The notes under the pieces were generated by a model. That model was not told the origin of the DNA, did not search any database, and saw only the letters and a list, made by a program, of their open reading frames with translations. Below are positions 44,497 through 53,358 of a stretch of 64,000 nt of DNA, piece by piece; position 1 is the first letter of the stretch; every line of letters begins with the position of its first letter. The translations under genes and the position numbers were made by a program. This stretch comes from Myxococcota bacterium (lineage in GTDB: Bacteria; Myxococcota_A; UBA796): NCBI GenBank assembly GCA_029251165.1, contig JAQXDW010000005.1:16761-80760 (forward strand), in the 5' to 3' direction.

Positions 44497-45246
44497 TCAG
44501 CGTCGGCAGAACTGTCGCCAGCCCTCCTGCACGAGCGCGTCTGCATCCGCTTCCCAGCTCGGGCCGCCCAGCGCGATAGCGGCACCGACCTCCACTGGTT
44601 GGCCGTTGCAGAGCGTGTGGAGTGTCTGTTTGCTCCCGCCAGCGTCTCGGAGCATGAACCGGATTCGTGTCTGGAACCCGGTCTGACAGATGCGCCTCGG
44701 GAGGCCACCGCAGGTCGCCGCGGAGAACGGCTGCTGGATGTCTCGGGAGGCCACGAATTCGATCATCATGTGCCACAGCTTCTTCGAGGCGGTCTGCTGA
44801 TCGTCAAAGTACTCGGCGCTCTTTACTCGAAGCGCTCGGTAGACGTCTCGCTCTTCTCCCGTCGCGACCTCTTGGAGCATCGCGCGGCCCTCTCGACCAA
44901 ATGCATGTCCCAGACAGCGATCCTGGAACTGACCGGACTGTGCGCAGACCTGCCGGGCCTGATCGCCAGCTGCGGACATGCGGTCGCTGAGGAGAAAGAA
45001 GCACTCGTCTCGCCAGGTATCACCAGGGGGTAAGGCTCCGCAGACGGCGAGTCCGGCGTCGGTGTCGCTGTGCTCGATCAGCCAAGCTGCAGCCATCGCA
45101 TGACACTCCCCCGCCAGCCAGGGATCTCCGATCGGCTCGCAGCGGGCCGGGTTGCCTGGATCGGCGGTCGCGGCGAGGTAGTGCTCGGCGTCAGTCGGTG
45201 TGTTGCAGGCGAGGAATAAGAGGAGCACACCCCTGGATATCCTCAA
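44497..45246 (-). CDS. Putative lipoprotein rich in cysteine
   Basis: The 249-residue product has a short hydrophobic leader ending in LLLFLAC, so it is probably lipidated at Cys14. The mature part has about a dozen cysteines (CEPIG, ECHAM, VCGAL, ECFF, VCAQ, DRCLG and others), consistent with disulfides outside the cytoplasm. The pattern of short helical segments with paired cysteines loosely recalls Sel1-like or TPR-like folds; I do not recognise a family. The start read here is a TTG at 45246 without a clear ribosome site and may be wrong by a few codons. The roughly 200 bp between it and the RNA-repair gene hold nothing I recognise. Confidence 0.65.
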   Translation of the reverse strand: MRISRGVLLLFLACNTPTDAEHYLAATADPGNPARCEPIGDPWLAGECHAMAAAWLIEHSDTDAGLAVCGALPPGDTWRDECFFLLSDRMSAAGDQARQVCAQSGQFQDRCLGHAFGREGRAMLQEVATGEERDVYRALRVKSAEYFDDQQTASKKLWHMMIEFVASRDIQQPFSAATCGGLPRRICQTGFQTRIRFMLRDAGGSKQTLHTLCNGQPVEVGAAIALGGPSWEADADALVQEGWRQFCRR

Positions 45247-45325
45247 TGCAGTGCGTCGGTCACGTCATGTGCAGCCGACGTGCGGTGGTGGAGCGCCTCT
45301 GCGGTCGGGATGTGCGCAGCCGGGA

Positions 45326-45751
45326 CTACCAGCTGCCGCTGCTCGGCATGCTCACCCAGGGCTCTCGGGGGGGCAAGGGGGCTCCAGCCTGGAGGAGCTC
45401 AATGGAGATGGCATCGGGGCTGCGAACAAACGCCATCCGGCCATCACGCGGCGGGCGGAGGATGGTGACCCCGCCGTCCTGGAGGGTGTCGCAGGTGGCG
45501 TAGATGTCATCGACGGCGAACGCCAGGTGACCGAAATTGCGGCCTCCGGTGTAGGGCGCTTCTTGGTCCCAGTTGTAGGTCAGCTCGATCATCGCCGGGT
45601 CGTTCGCTGCTCCGGTAGACAGGAAGATCAGGCTAAATCGGCCTTTTTCGTAGTCTGATCGGCGGACAACCGTGAGACCGAGGAGATCGACGAAGAAGTG
45701 GAGCGCGTCGTCGAGGTCGCGGACACGAATCATGCTGTGGAGGAAGCGCAT
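45326..45751 (-). CDS. Glyoxalase I / VOC-family protein
   Basis: The 141-residue protein has the paired beta-alpha-beta-beta-beta units of the vicinal oxygen chelate fold. Metal ligands fit glyoxalase I: H5 (RFLHSMIRV), the Glu in IELTYNW, the His in [10 protein letters not shown] and the Glu in [19 protein letters not shown] is close to the glyoxalase I motif. Lactoylglutathione lyase is likely, but the glutathione contacts cannot be verified here. Confidence 0.87.
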   Translation of the reverse strand: MRFLHSMIRVRDLDDALHFFVDLLGLTVVRRSDYEKGRFSLIFLSTGAANDPAMIELTYNWDQEAPYTGGRNFGHLAFAVDDIYATCDTLQDGGVTILRPPRDGRMAFVRSPDAISIELLQAGAPLPPREPWVSMPSSGSW

Positions 45752-45781
45752 GGGGGAGACTTAACGCGGTATTCTGCCGGC

Positions 45782-47227
45782 ATGAATCCTCTGGACAGCG
45801 CACAGCAGCACATCGATCGCGATGACCTCGACGGGGCCGCACGGGTTCTCATCGGAGCGATCGTGGCTGGGCAGGGGAGCCCGGAGGTGCTGCGGCAGCT
45901 GGGCGTCATCTACGTTCATCAGGATGCCCCCGCGCAGGGAGAGGTCCTCATTCGGCGTGCGATCTCTCAGAAAGACAGCCCTGACGCGCAGGCCTCGCTC
46001 GGAGACGCTCTCCAGGTCCAGGGCCGCTATCTGGAGGCGATTCGCGCCTACCGTGCTGCCCTGAAGGGCGACGACAGCAGCGCGACGGTGTGGTGCAACC
46101 TCGGCCTCGCCCACCACACACTCGGGGAGCAAGCACGCGCAGCAGAAGCCTACGGACACGCGGTCACGCAGGCTCCCGATCACCTCGGCGCCTGGTACAA
46201 TCTCGGCCTGCTCCGCCACGGCCAGGGTGAGTATGCGTCGGCGAAGGAGGCGTATAGCGCCGCGCTTCGCGTCGACCCCTGCGAGCCAGATGTGCTCAAC
46301 AACCTCGGCACTACCGAGCTTGCAATGGGCAACCGGGAGACTGCGGTGACCCTCTATCGTCGGGCGCTCTCAGGCCGTCCCGACGATGAAGCCATCCTGC
46401 GCAACCTTCAGCTCGCCGGAGCGACTCCGGCGGAGTCGACGAGCATCGAGCAGGACACCGACCCGGAGTGGTGGCGAGACGTCGGTCAGACGCTACAGCG
46501 GCGAGGCCAGAAGGACGGGGCCATCGCGGCCTATCGCCGGGCACTGGAGCTCGAACCCACCGATCCCACTGCCCGCCACCTCCTCAATGCGATGACTGGT
46601 ACGGGGGCACTCCGGCCGCCGAATTCCTATGTCGAGACCTTGTTTGACAGCTATGCCGAGCGCTTCGAGAGTCACCTCGTCGGCCAGCTCGGCTACCAGC
46701 TCCCGGCCCTCATCCGCTGGCTGTGCGATGAGCAGCTCAAGCTGAAGCCGGGGCGGGTGCTCGACCTGGGCTGCGGTACCGGCTTGGTCGGAGTCGAGCT
46801 GCGGGAGATCGCCCAAGAGATCGTCGGCGTGGATCTGTCGGCGGAGATGATCTCACACAGCGAGCGGAAGGGAGCCTATGACGCCCTGCATCGTGCGGAG
46901 ATCGGAGCATGGCTGGCGGAGAGCGAGGAGCAGTACGACCTGATCTGTGCCGCAGAGGTCGCGATCTACATCGGAGACCTGTCGCCGATCTTGCCGCTGA
47001 TTCGTCGACGACTGGCCCCTGGTGGTCGGCTCATCTTCTCGACGGAGCGGGAGGAGGGCGCGCGGCTTGTGCTGCGAGAGACTGGTCGATATGCCCACAG
47101 TCGTGCTGGCATCGAGGCCGATGCTGCGGCGGCAGGGCTGGCGGTGGAGCTGGTCGGGAGGGTGGAGATCCGCCGAACCCAGACCGGCTGGGAGGAAGGC
47201 GATCTGTACGTGCTGACGCAGGCCTGA
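45782..47227 (+). CDS. TPR – SAM methyltransferase fusion protein
   Basis: The 481-residue protein begins with about seven TPR units (residues 5-275), such as AWYNLGLLRHGQGEYASAKE and the DPTARHLLNAM repeat, then a linker SYVETLFDSYAERFESHLV. A class I methyltransferase domain follows, with VLDLGCGTGLVG (about residues 323-334) and RRLAPGGRLIFSTE. TPR-methyltransferase fusions of this type occur in bacteria, but the methyl acceptor is unknown; the repeats suggest a protein substrate. The stop is immediately followed by the CsoR operators. Confidence 0.87.
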   Translation: MNPLDSAQQHIDRDDLDGAARVLIGAIVAGQGSPEVLRQLGVIYVHQDAPAQGEVLIRRAISQKDSPDAQASLGDALQVQGRYLEAIRAYRAALKGDDSSATVWCNLGLAHHTLGEQARAAEAYGHAVTQAPDHLGAWYNLGLLRHGQGEYASAKEAYSAALRVDPCEPDVLNNLGTTELAMGNRETAVTLYRRALSGRPDDEAILRNLQLAGATPAESTSIEQDTDPEWWRDVGQTLQRRGQKDGAIAAYRRALELEPTDPTARHLLNAMTGTGALRPPNSYVETLFDSYAERFESHLVGQLGYQLPALIRWLCDEQLKLKPGRVLDLGCGTGLVGVELREIAQEIVGVDLSAEMISHSERKGAYDALHRAEIGAWLAESEEQYDLICAAEVAIYIGDLSPILPLIRRRLAPGGRLIFSTEREEGARLVLRETGRYAHSRAGIEADAAAAGLAVELVGRVEIRRTQTGWEEGDLYVLTQA

Positions 47228-47228
47228 T

Positions 47229-47272
47229 ATACCCCCGGGGGGTATGTTGAGATATATACCCCCCGGGGGTAT
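47229..47272 (+). promoter_or_regulatory. Two mirrored CsoR-type operators
   Basis: ATACCCCCGGGGGGTAT (47229-47245) and its exact reverse complement ATACCCCCCGGGGGTAT (47256-47272) sit between the methyltransferase stop and the CsoR start, with centres 27 bp apart. G-tract/C-tract palindromes flanked by TA are the known operator form of CsoR-family metal repressors. Binding here would repress the two-gene operon and leave the upstream gene unaffected. Confidence 0.85.
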
Positions 47273-47281
47273 GTAGTCTGT

Positions 47282-47575
47282 ATGCACATCAGCGATGACG
47301 AGAGACGACGACTGCTCGCTCGACTCAAGCGTGCGGAGGGGCAGGTCGCTGCCATCCGTCGAATGATCGAGAACGAGTCTCACTGCGTGAGCACGCTGAC
47401 TCAGATTGCGGCCGCACGAGGCGCGCTGGGGAAGGTGGGCGAGGCGGTGCTTCAGCAGCACGTCGAGACCTGTGTCGCGGAGGCGTTTCGAACTGGAGAT
47501 GCTGACGCGCGCGCTGAGCAAGCGGAAAGCCTCGTCGAGGTGTTTCGTCGCTATGGTGGAATGGGGAGGTCGTGA
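47282..47575 (+). CDS. csoR: CsoR-family metal-sensing repressor
   Basis: The 97-residue protein is an all-helical CsoR/RcnR-type repressor. The metal site C35-H60-C64 (SHCVST, QQHVETC) has the same spacing as the copper site of Mycobacterium CsoR, so Cu(I) is the best guess; related proteins sense other metals or persulfides. It would bind the paired operators just upstream and autoregulate. The stop overlaps the permease start by one base. Confidence 0.92.
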   Translation: MHISDDERRRLLARLKRAEGQVAAIRRMIENESHCVSTLTQIAAARGALGKVGEAVLQQHVETCVAEAFRTGDADARAEQAESLVEVFRRYGGMGRS

Positions 47576-48777
47576 TGCCTGAGCTTGTCATCGTCTATCT
47601 GTCCAACGTCTGGTCCGTGATGTTGGAGCTCTCTCCCTGGCTCCTGGTCGGGGCAGCAGCGGCAGGGGTGCTGCACGTGGTGCTGCCGGAGGGGTTCATC
47701 CATCGGCAGCTCTCTGGGCGCGGCGGGGTCCTCAAGGCCGTCGGCCTCGGTGTTCCACTGCCGCTGTGCTCTTGCGGTGTCATCCCCGCTGGGCTCGGGC
47801 TCAAGAAAGACGGCGCCAGCAACGGTGCCGCAATCGGCTTCATCACCGCCACCCCGCAGACCGGCGTAGACTCCATCCTGGTCTCCGCCAGCTTCTTGGG
47901 CTGGCCGTTCGCCGTGAGCAAGGTGGTCGCAGCCCTGGTCACGGGCGTGAGCGGTGGCATGCTGGCCGACGCGGTCGGCGGCCCCGTCGATGGGTTGGTT
48001 GAGGCTGAGGGAGAGCATGCCCACAGCCGGGACTGGCAGGGCATGATCGCGCATGCCGTTGATCTGATTCGGATGATCTGGGGCTGGCTGCTGTTCGGCA
48101 TCTTGCTCTCTGCGGCGATCTCAACTTTTCTTCCAGAAGATGCCTTTGCCGGACTCTCCGGAGCCGGAATCGGGCTGGCCTTTGGCGCGGTGCTCGGCAT
48201 CAGCCTGCCGCTGTATGTCTGCGCCACTGCCAGTGTTCCGATTGCTGCGGCCCTGGTGGCTGCCGGCATGCCCACTGGAGCGGCGATGGTGTTCTTGATG
48301 GCCGGCCCAGCGACCAACGTCGCCACCCTCGGTGCCGTCTATCGGGCATTTGGTTCAAAGATCCTCGCGGTCTACCTCATCAATATCGTCATCGGAAGCG
48401 CGGCGTTCGGCCTTGGCTATGAGGCGCTGTTTGGGGCAGTGACGGGTGCCGTCAGACACGGCCATGAGCACACCGCGTGGTGGATGGCGCTCGGGGCTGG
48501 GATGCTCTCCGCGATGCTCGTGTGGTTCGCGCTGGAGGACCTCCGTGGTCTCCTCTCTCGTCGTCGTGCAGAGGCCTCCACCGCTGCGGTCGATGTCGCA
48601 GTGGACGGGATGACCTGTGGCAGCTGCGCCGCTCGCCTGGAGCGCCTGCTTCTGGCGACGGATGGGGTAGAGAGCGCGAGCGTCTCCATCGCCAGCAACC
48701 GGGCCGTGGTTGTCGGTGTCCCGGTCGAGGCTGTCACTGCGGTCATCCAGGACGCCGGCTTCACGGTGGCGAGCTGA
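47575..48777 (+). CDS. Metal efflux permease (SO_0444/DUF318 type) fused to an HMA domain
   Basis: The 400-residue protein has about eight to nine transmembrane segments, with the conserved LPLCSCGVIPAGLGLKKDG block of SO_0444-like Cu/Zn exporters (permease family DUF318) and an acidic, His-bearing loop (EAEGEHAHS). Residues 335-400 form an HMA domain with the metal-binding GMTCGSCAARLE. The HMA part would capture metal in the cytoplasm for export. ATG 47575 has GGAGG six bases upstream; a GTG at 47572 would overlap csoR by four bases. Confidence 0.87.
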   Translation: MPELVIVYLSNVWSVMLELSPWLLVGAAAAGVLHVVLPEGFIHRQLSGRGGVLKAVGLGVPLPLCSCGVIPAGLGLKKDGASNGAAIGFITATPQTGVDSILVSASFLGWPFAVSKVVAALVTGVSGGMLADAVGGPVDGLVEAEGEHAHSRDWQGMIAHAVDLIRMIWGWLLFGILLSAAISTFLPEDAFAGLSGAGIGLAFGAVLGISLPLYVCATASVPIAAALVAAGMPTGAAMVFLMAGPATNVATLGAVYRAFGSKILAVYLINIVIGSAAFGLGYEALFGAVTGAVRHGHEHTAWWMALGAGMLSAMLVWFALEDLRGLLSRRRAEASTAAVDVAVDGMTCGSCAARLERLLLATDGVESASVSIASNRAVVVGVPVEAVTAVIQDAGFTVAS

Positions 48778-48913
48778 GGCCCTGTCGAGGCGGAGAGCCC
48801 TGCAAGCTGTTGGTGGAAGCAGCGGCCGCCTGACGGATCACGAGCGACCTTCGGCGCCCTGCTGCTCGAGACTCCCGACGCCGTGATGCTCCCATCGCAG
48901 CCGGTGTGTGGGC

Positions 48914-49390
48914 TTACTTCTCCAGCTGCCCCATCGCCAGGACCAGTCCGAGGCTGATCGCGGCTGCGCTGAGCAGTCCGGCGACTGTCCATGCGATGAG
49001 GTTGGCGGCGGCGAGGTCGATGACTGGAGTACTGCCCCCGGCAGCGTCCACTGCTGCGGGCAGGGTGATGGTGGCGATGGTGATCAGCCGCAGCCCGATG
49101 CCGAGGTTCTCGCCGATCAGCAGCAGCAGGAACAGCCCCCACACCGGCCAGATACAGCGGCCGGTTATGCGCTGGGCGATGCGAGAGATGGAGAGCGCGA
49201 CCAGGACGGCCAGGCCGGTGAGCAGGGTGATCCCGAGCCGCTCGATGGGCAACGCATCGATGCGAGTGGTGACCACTGTGGCGCCGCTGCTCTCGAAGGC
49301 GGAAGCGATGAAGGACTGCCAGCCAGTGGCCATGAGCCAGCCCGTGAGCAGCGCGACCCCGATGAGGGCAGTGAGATGGAGCTTGTTCAA
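48914..49390 (-). CDS. Integral membrane protein, unknown
   Basis: The 158-residue product has four hydrophobic segments: about residues 6-24, 52-70, 82-100 and 128-150. It contains no recognised motif. The start is a TTG overlapping the stop of the small upstream gene by four bases. It is convergent with the metal-efflux operon. Confidence 0.65.
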   Translation of the reverse strand: MNKLHLTALIGVALLTGWLMATGWQSFIASAFESSGATVVTTRIDALPIERLGITLLTGLAVLVALSISRIAQRITGRCIWPVWGLFLLLLIGENLGIGLRLITIATITLPAAVDAAGGSTPVIDLAAANLIAWTVAGLLSAAAISLGLVLAMGQLEK

Positions 49391-49611
49391 CAGCGGTTCT
49401 CGTCAGCCCTGCTGATCACGCTGTCGGCCAGCAGCATGGTCTGAGGACGAAGGGGGGTGAGTGCTTCGCAGTGAGCTGCGTCAGCGCAGGCATGGTGGTT
49501 TCCCTCAGCAGCCTCGTAGCCGATGGCGCTGGTGTTGAGTGGTCCGTCCCCGGCACGGATCGTGTCGGTCTTGTCCTTGCAGCCGGACAGGCTCCTGAAC
49601 CCTGCGTACAT
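49387..49611 (-). CDS. Small hypothetical protein coupled to the membrane protein
   Basis: The 74-residue product has no hydrophobic segment. GGAGG lies five bases before the ATG at 49611, and the stop overlaps the start of the downstream membrane protein, which argues for a real gene. It has several cysteines and histidines (GCKDK, NHHACADAAHC) and could bind metal. No family is recognised. Confidence 0.45.
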   Translation of the reverse strand: MYAGFRSLSGCKDKTDTIRAGDGPLNTSAIGYEAAEGNHHACADAAHCEALTPLRPQTMLLADSVISRADENRC

Positions 49612-49693
49612 CACGTCCTCCGTGGGACGGTCTCTCTACCCTGCTCTTTGATGATGTGTTGGGGTCAAATTCAGCACGAGTTATCACTTCTAC

Positions 49694-51250
49694 ATGCTCT
49701 ACCTTATCCAGGCCGTCGCTTGTATTGAGCCTGCTGAGCCGACTCCTTCCGCTTCCTCAGAGCCAACAGTGGACTGGGAGGCCGACGCGGACACTGACAC
49801 TGACACCGACGCCGACGCCGACGCCGACGCCGACACGGATGCTGAACCGGTGTGGGTGGCGCCCTCTGATCCTGCCCTCCGCTACATCGGACGGTGGGAT
49901 CACAGCGATCCCGATGCCCCCCATGTCGGCTGGCAGGGGGCGAGCATTGTGCTCGGATTTGAGGGCACAGCGGTCCGGGCAGCGCTTGATCCCGGCACTC
50001 GGACGGAGTACTTCCGCGCGATCATCGATGGTGATCCAGACACCACGGTGCATGTGGAGCTGTCCCCCGGGGTCGAGACCGTCACGGTGGCGGAGGGGCT
50101 CTCAGATGAGGCTCACACCCTGGAGCTGGTCAAAGAGACCTATGTATGGGACGACGTTGTCTTTCGCGGGCTTGAGATCGACGGAGTGCTGACCGAGGCG
50201 CCGCCGGCAGCCGAGCGTCGGCTGGCGTTCTACGGTGACTCCAACCTCGCCGGGTACTCCCTGAGCCATGAGGAGAACAACAGCGGCGCTGCGTTCATCG
50301 GCAGCCACTTCGGTCTCGCGGGCATCACCGCCCGAATGTTCGGTGCGGAGTACCACAACGTCTCGGTCAGCGGCGAGACGATCTCGGGGCTCAACCAGCT
50401 CATGGATCAGATCGACTGGTACGACAGCGATGGGCTGTGGGACTTCACGCAGTTTCCTGCTGATGCGGTGATCATCAACCTCGGAGCCAACGACGTCGGC
50501 AAGCCGGAGGCGGTCATCCGGGCGCACTACGCAGCGCTGCTCGATGACGTTCGTCTTCACCACCCCGACGCCCACATCGTGCTGTTCAACGGCTGGGGCT
50601 GGGATGCCAACGAGCCGGCGAACTACACCGCTGAGGTCGGCGCAGGCTACGGCGACGACAACCTCTCCGTCGCCACCTTTCCCTGGGTGTTCGAGCAGTG
50701 GCACGGCTGCGAGTATGACCACGCCGGGATGGCTGTGGTTCTCGCTGAGCACCTCAGCGCACAGCTGGGCTGGGAGGCTGGAGAGCCGGACGTGATGAGC
50801 GGCTACGGCGTCGACGGAGGGGTCGCCAACGGCAGCTTCGAGGCGGTCGCACCGTTCGGCGGCTACGGCTGGCGCTACTTCCAGGACGCCGGCGTCAGTC
50901 GGGTCTCTGACGGCACCGCGCACGACGGCGAGACCCACGTGGTGCTCGAGCAGGGCGCAGAGATTCACCAGCCCAATCCGGCTGTCGCCGGCCAGACGGT
51001 CACCGCGACGGTCTGGCTTCGTGGAGCCTCTGGTGGCGAGCAGGTTGAGCTCACGATCGACTTTCGCGATCAGACGATGTGGACCGATCCGCTGAGTGTG
51101 ACCACCGAGACGGTCTCCCTCACTGCCGACTGGACCGCCGCGACGATCACCGCCCAGGCGCCTGACGGGGACGTCTTTCACACGCGACTGACTGTGACCG
51201 CAGCTTCTGGCACGGCCTCGGTGGACAGCGTGAGCATGCTGACGAAGTGA
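49694..51250 (+). CDS. Lipoprotein SGNH esterase with acidic spacer and C-terminal carbohydrate-binding-like domain
   Basis: The 518-residue protein has a lipobox-like start (LIQAVAC), then an Asp/Thr/Ala spacer (residues 30-48; DNA 49773-49845). A beta-sandwich (about 55-165) and an SGNH hydrolase follow, with FYGDSN (catalytic Ser), INLGANDV (Asn) and a Asp-His pair in CEYDHAGMA. The layout beta-sandwich plus SGNH is that of CE2 family acetyl esterases, which remove acetyl groups from polysaccharides. The last 130 residues form a beta-rich domain like carbohydrate-binding modules. It probably acts on the cell surface. Confidence 0.84.
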   Translation: MLYLIQAVACIEPAEPTPSASSEPTVDWEADADTDTDTDADADADADTDAEPVWVAPSDPALRYIGRWDHSDPDAPHVGWQGASIVLGFEGTAVRAALDPGTRTEYFRAIIDGDPDTTVHVELSPGVETVTVAEGLSDEAHTLELVKETYVWDDVVFRGLEIDGVLTEAPPAAERRLAFYGDSNLAGYSLSHEENNSGAAFIGSHFGLAGITARMFGAEYHNVSVSGETISGLNQLMDQIDWYDSDGLWDFTQFPADAVIINLGANDVGKPEAVIRAHYAALLDDVRLHHPDAHIVLFNGWGWDANEPANYTAEVGAGYGDDNLSVATFPWVFEQWHGCEYDHAGMAVVLAEHLSAQLGWEAGEPDVMSGYGVDGGVANGSFEAVAPFGGYGWRYFQDAGVSRVSDGTAHDGETHVVLEQGAEIHQPNPAVAGQTVTATVWLRGASGGEQVELTIDFRDQTMWTDPLSVTTETVSLTADWTAATITAQAPDGDVFHTRLTVTAASGTASVDSVSMLTK

Positions 51251-51322
51251 GCCGCCTGGGGGGGCGGTCGTGGAGCAAGCCCTGAGGCCCTGAGGCACAT
51301 GATGCGGGTGTGCGGTCGCTGC

Positions 51323-52960
51323 TCAGCGACCGGTCAGCACCTTCAGCACGATCACGACGATGACCGCAATCACGACGACACCGGCGAGCATCGGCACACG
51401 GGACGAGGTGGTCGCGGGAGGCTGCGCGGCTGCTGGAGGCGCGGTCGCGGGAGGCTGCGCGGCTGCTGGAGGCTCTGGCGCGGGAGCGGCTGCTGGCTGC
51501 GCGGGCTTGGGTTCTGGCGCGGGAGCGGCTGCTGGCTGCGCGGGCCTGGGTTCTGGCGTAGGCTCGGGGATCGGGGTGTCCGCGGCCTCGAGCTCTGCGT
51601 CGGTCATCTCGATGAACGAGAACCCTGCATAGGGCTCCTCAGAGTCCTCGGGAACGACGTCATCGACGGGCTCCGGAGTGGAGGGCGGCGGACGCGAGGG
51701 GGCCTGGAGACTGGGGGAGGGGACGGCGGTGGGGTCCGGTCCATCTCGGAGCTTGTCGACCAGCCGGTTGAGCTCTCGGGTGGGATCGGCGGCGAGCGGC
51801 ATGCCCTTGCGCGGCCGGGGCTTGCTCGGATCCACGGCACCGGTCATGAACGCACCGGACAGCCAGGCACCCTCTGCCTGGGCCTCGACCGGGGCGATGG
51901 TGATCGGGATCTTGCGACCGAAGACCGTGCGCATGAACTCATGGAGTCTGGGCATGCGTGCTGGCCCTCCGACGACGAGGACCTCAGTGAGGTCGCTGAT
52001 CTGGATCCCGGCGGCAGCGAACACGCGCTGGCAGGGGAGGAGGGTCTTGCGGAGGACGCTGTCGGTGAAGCGCTCCAGCTGCATCCGCTTGACCCGCGTG
52101 GCGAGGTGAGACTTGTGGGCTCCATCGGCTGCAAACGGGAGGATCAGCGGCGTCTCGTAGAGCCGGGAGAGCATCACCCGGACCCGCTCTGATTCCTGGA
52201 GCAGTCGCCGGTATGCCTGCGGGCTCTCGGAGAGATCGATGCCGCGCTTCTTCTGAAATGCCCCCATCAGCCAGCGGGCCATGGCCCGATCGATTGCGGA
52301 GGAGCCGAGCCCGAGCAGGCTCTCACAGGCACGGATCTTTGGACCGGTACGCTCCATGGCGACGATGGAGATGCTGAAGCTCTCACCACCGAAGTCGTAG
52401 ACCGCGATCAGCCCCCCAGGGGTGTCGTCGAGTCCGCAGCCGAGGATCGCGGCGATGGGATCCTCGATGAAGACCTTCAGGGACAGCCCTGCATCTGCGA
52501 CGGCGTGTCGGAGCGCTGCGCGGTAGCGGGCGTCAGCACCGGGAGGGGTGGTGAGGACGACGCTCTGCGCTGCGGCATCGCTGCGGATGACGGCGTCTTT
52601 GGCGAGGTGGCTGAGCAGGGCAGCACACAGGGCGACCGGACTGTAGCGGCTGCCGCGGACCTCGACGAGCGGCTGCCCCTCATGATCGGGGACGACGGTG
52701 TAGTGCAGCGGCGCTGTGTCGAGCTCATCGAACCGGCGCCCGAGGAGCTGCCGAAAGGGCATGATGGTCTCTGCCGGGTTGCGGAGGAACCGGCTCTTCA
52801 CCACCCCACCGACAAGAAAACCATCGGCCTCATCAACGATAATTGCGGAGGGGGTCTCGTAGTCCCCGCTCTCGTTGATCACCACATGCGGATGTGCGTT
52901 TCTCTGCGCAACAACCCGAGTGTGGGTGCTCCCAAAATCAATTCCAATCACATCAGACAC
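51323..52960 (-). CDS. Hsp70-like ATPase with proline-rich linker and C-terminal membrane anchor
   Basis: The 545-residue protein has an actin-fold Hsp70 ATPase domain (residues 1-370): IGIDFGSTHTRVV is phosphate loop 1, AVYDFGGESFSISIV is loop 2 and VLVVGGPARMP is the adenosine motif. The Hsp70 substrate-binding domain is missing. In its place is a Pro/Ala/Glu linker with near-identical repeats (EPKPAQPAAAPAP and PPATAPPAAAQ) and one transmembrane segment (LAGVVVIAVIVVIVL). It looks like a membrane-tethered chaperone ATPase or scaffold. It starts with GTG at 52960. Confidence 0.85.
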   Translation of the reverse strand: MSDVIGIDFGSTHTRVVAQRNAHPHVVINESGDYETPSAIIVDEADGFLVGGVVKSRFLRNPAETIMPFRQLLGRRFDELDTAPLHYTVVPDHEGQPLVEVRGSRYSPVALCAALLSHLAKDAVIRSDAAAQSVVLTTPPGADARYRAALRHAVADAGLSLKVFIEDPIAAILGCGLDDTPGGLIAVYDFGGESFSISIVAMERTGPKIRACESLLGLGSSAIDRAMARWLMGAFQKKRGIDLSESPQAYRRLLQESERVRVMLSRLYETPLILPFAADGAHKSHLATRVKRMQLERFTDSVLRKTLLPCQRVFAAAGIQISDLTEVLVVGGPARMPRLHEFMRTVFGRKIPITIAPVEAQAEGAWLSGAFMTGAVDPSKPRPRKGMPLAADPTRELNRLVDKLRDGPDPTAVPSPSLQAPSRPPPSTPEPVDDVVPEDSEEPYAGFSFIEMTDAELEAADTPIPEPTPEPRPAQPAAAPAPEPKPAQPAAAPAPEPPAAAQPPATAPPAAAQPPATTSSRVPMLAGVVVIAVIVVIVLKVLTGR

Positions 52961-53358
52961 ACCTCATCCTACCGCACGCATCTGTTGACTTGTCGGCAGA
53001 GCGCATCAAGGCATGAGCTGGAGCCCTGCGCTGTGTGGGCGGATGTCCTGCGGGCGGCAGCGCATATTGTGCTGAAGCCGGTGCATGGTCGGCTCCATCT
53101 GGTTCGAGCATGTGCGTTCTCAGCCTGCGCTGCAGCGGTCTGCGCAGCGCAGCAGGGTCACGTCGAGTCCTTGCTGAGAACGGGGCAAAGCGACACGGAG
53201 TGGCTTCTCCAGACTGATTCCTTCTCGCCCAACCGGCTCGGGGCAGCCCAGCCCCCTCAAGAGGTCTTCACTGGAGAGTGTCGGCGTGCAGGACTGCCCC
53301 GAGCCGGTGCTTGCCGATCGAAGTGTCGGGGTGCCAGCGGACCTGCGGTGAGGGCTGC
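52961..53358. other. 398-bp gap without a recognised gene
   Basis: This stretch between the Hsp70-like and sulfatase genes holds the promoter of the Hsp70-like gene near its left end and a 15-bp inverted repeat at 53233-53308. A 60-codon open frame at 53035-53217 has poor composition and no ribosome site. I see no tRNA-like T-loop or other known RNA element. Confidence 0.6.
53233..53308. repeat. Perfect 15-bp inverted repeat in the Hsp70-sulfatase gap
   Basis: ACCGGCTCGGGGCAG (53233-53247) and CTGCCCCGAGCCGGT (53294-53308) are exact reverse complements separated by 46 nt. It lies 51 nt past the sulfatase stop on the minus strand, so it could mark the end of that transcript or form a structured small RNA. 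No T-tract is visible. Confidence 0.6.

Noticed and set aside
53035..53217. A 60-codon + strand open frame in the 398-bp gap
   Set aside because: No ribosome site, poor composition and no recognised motif.
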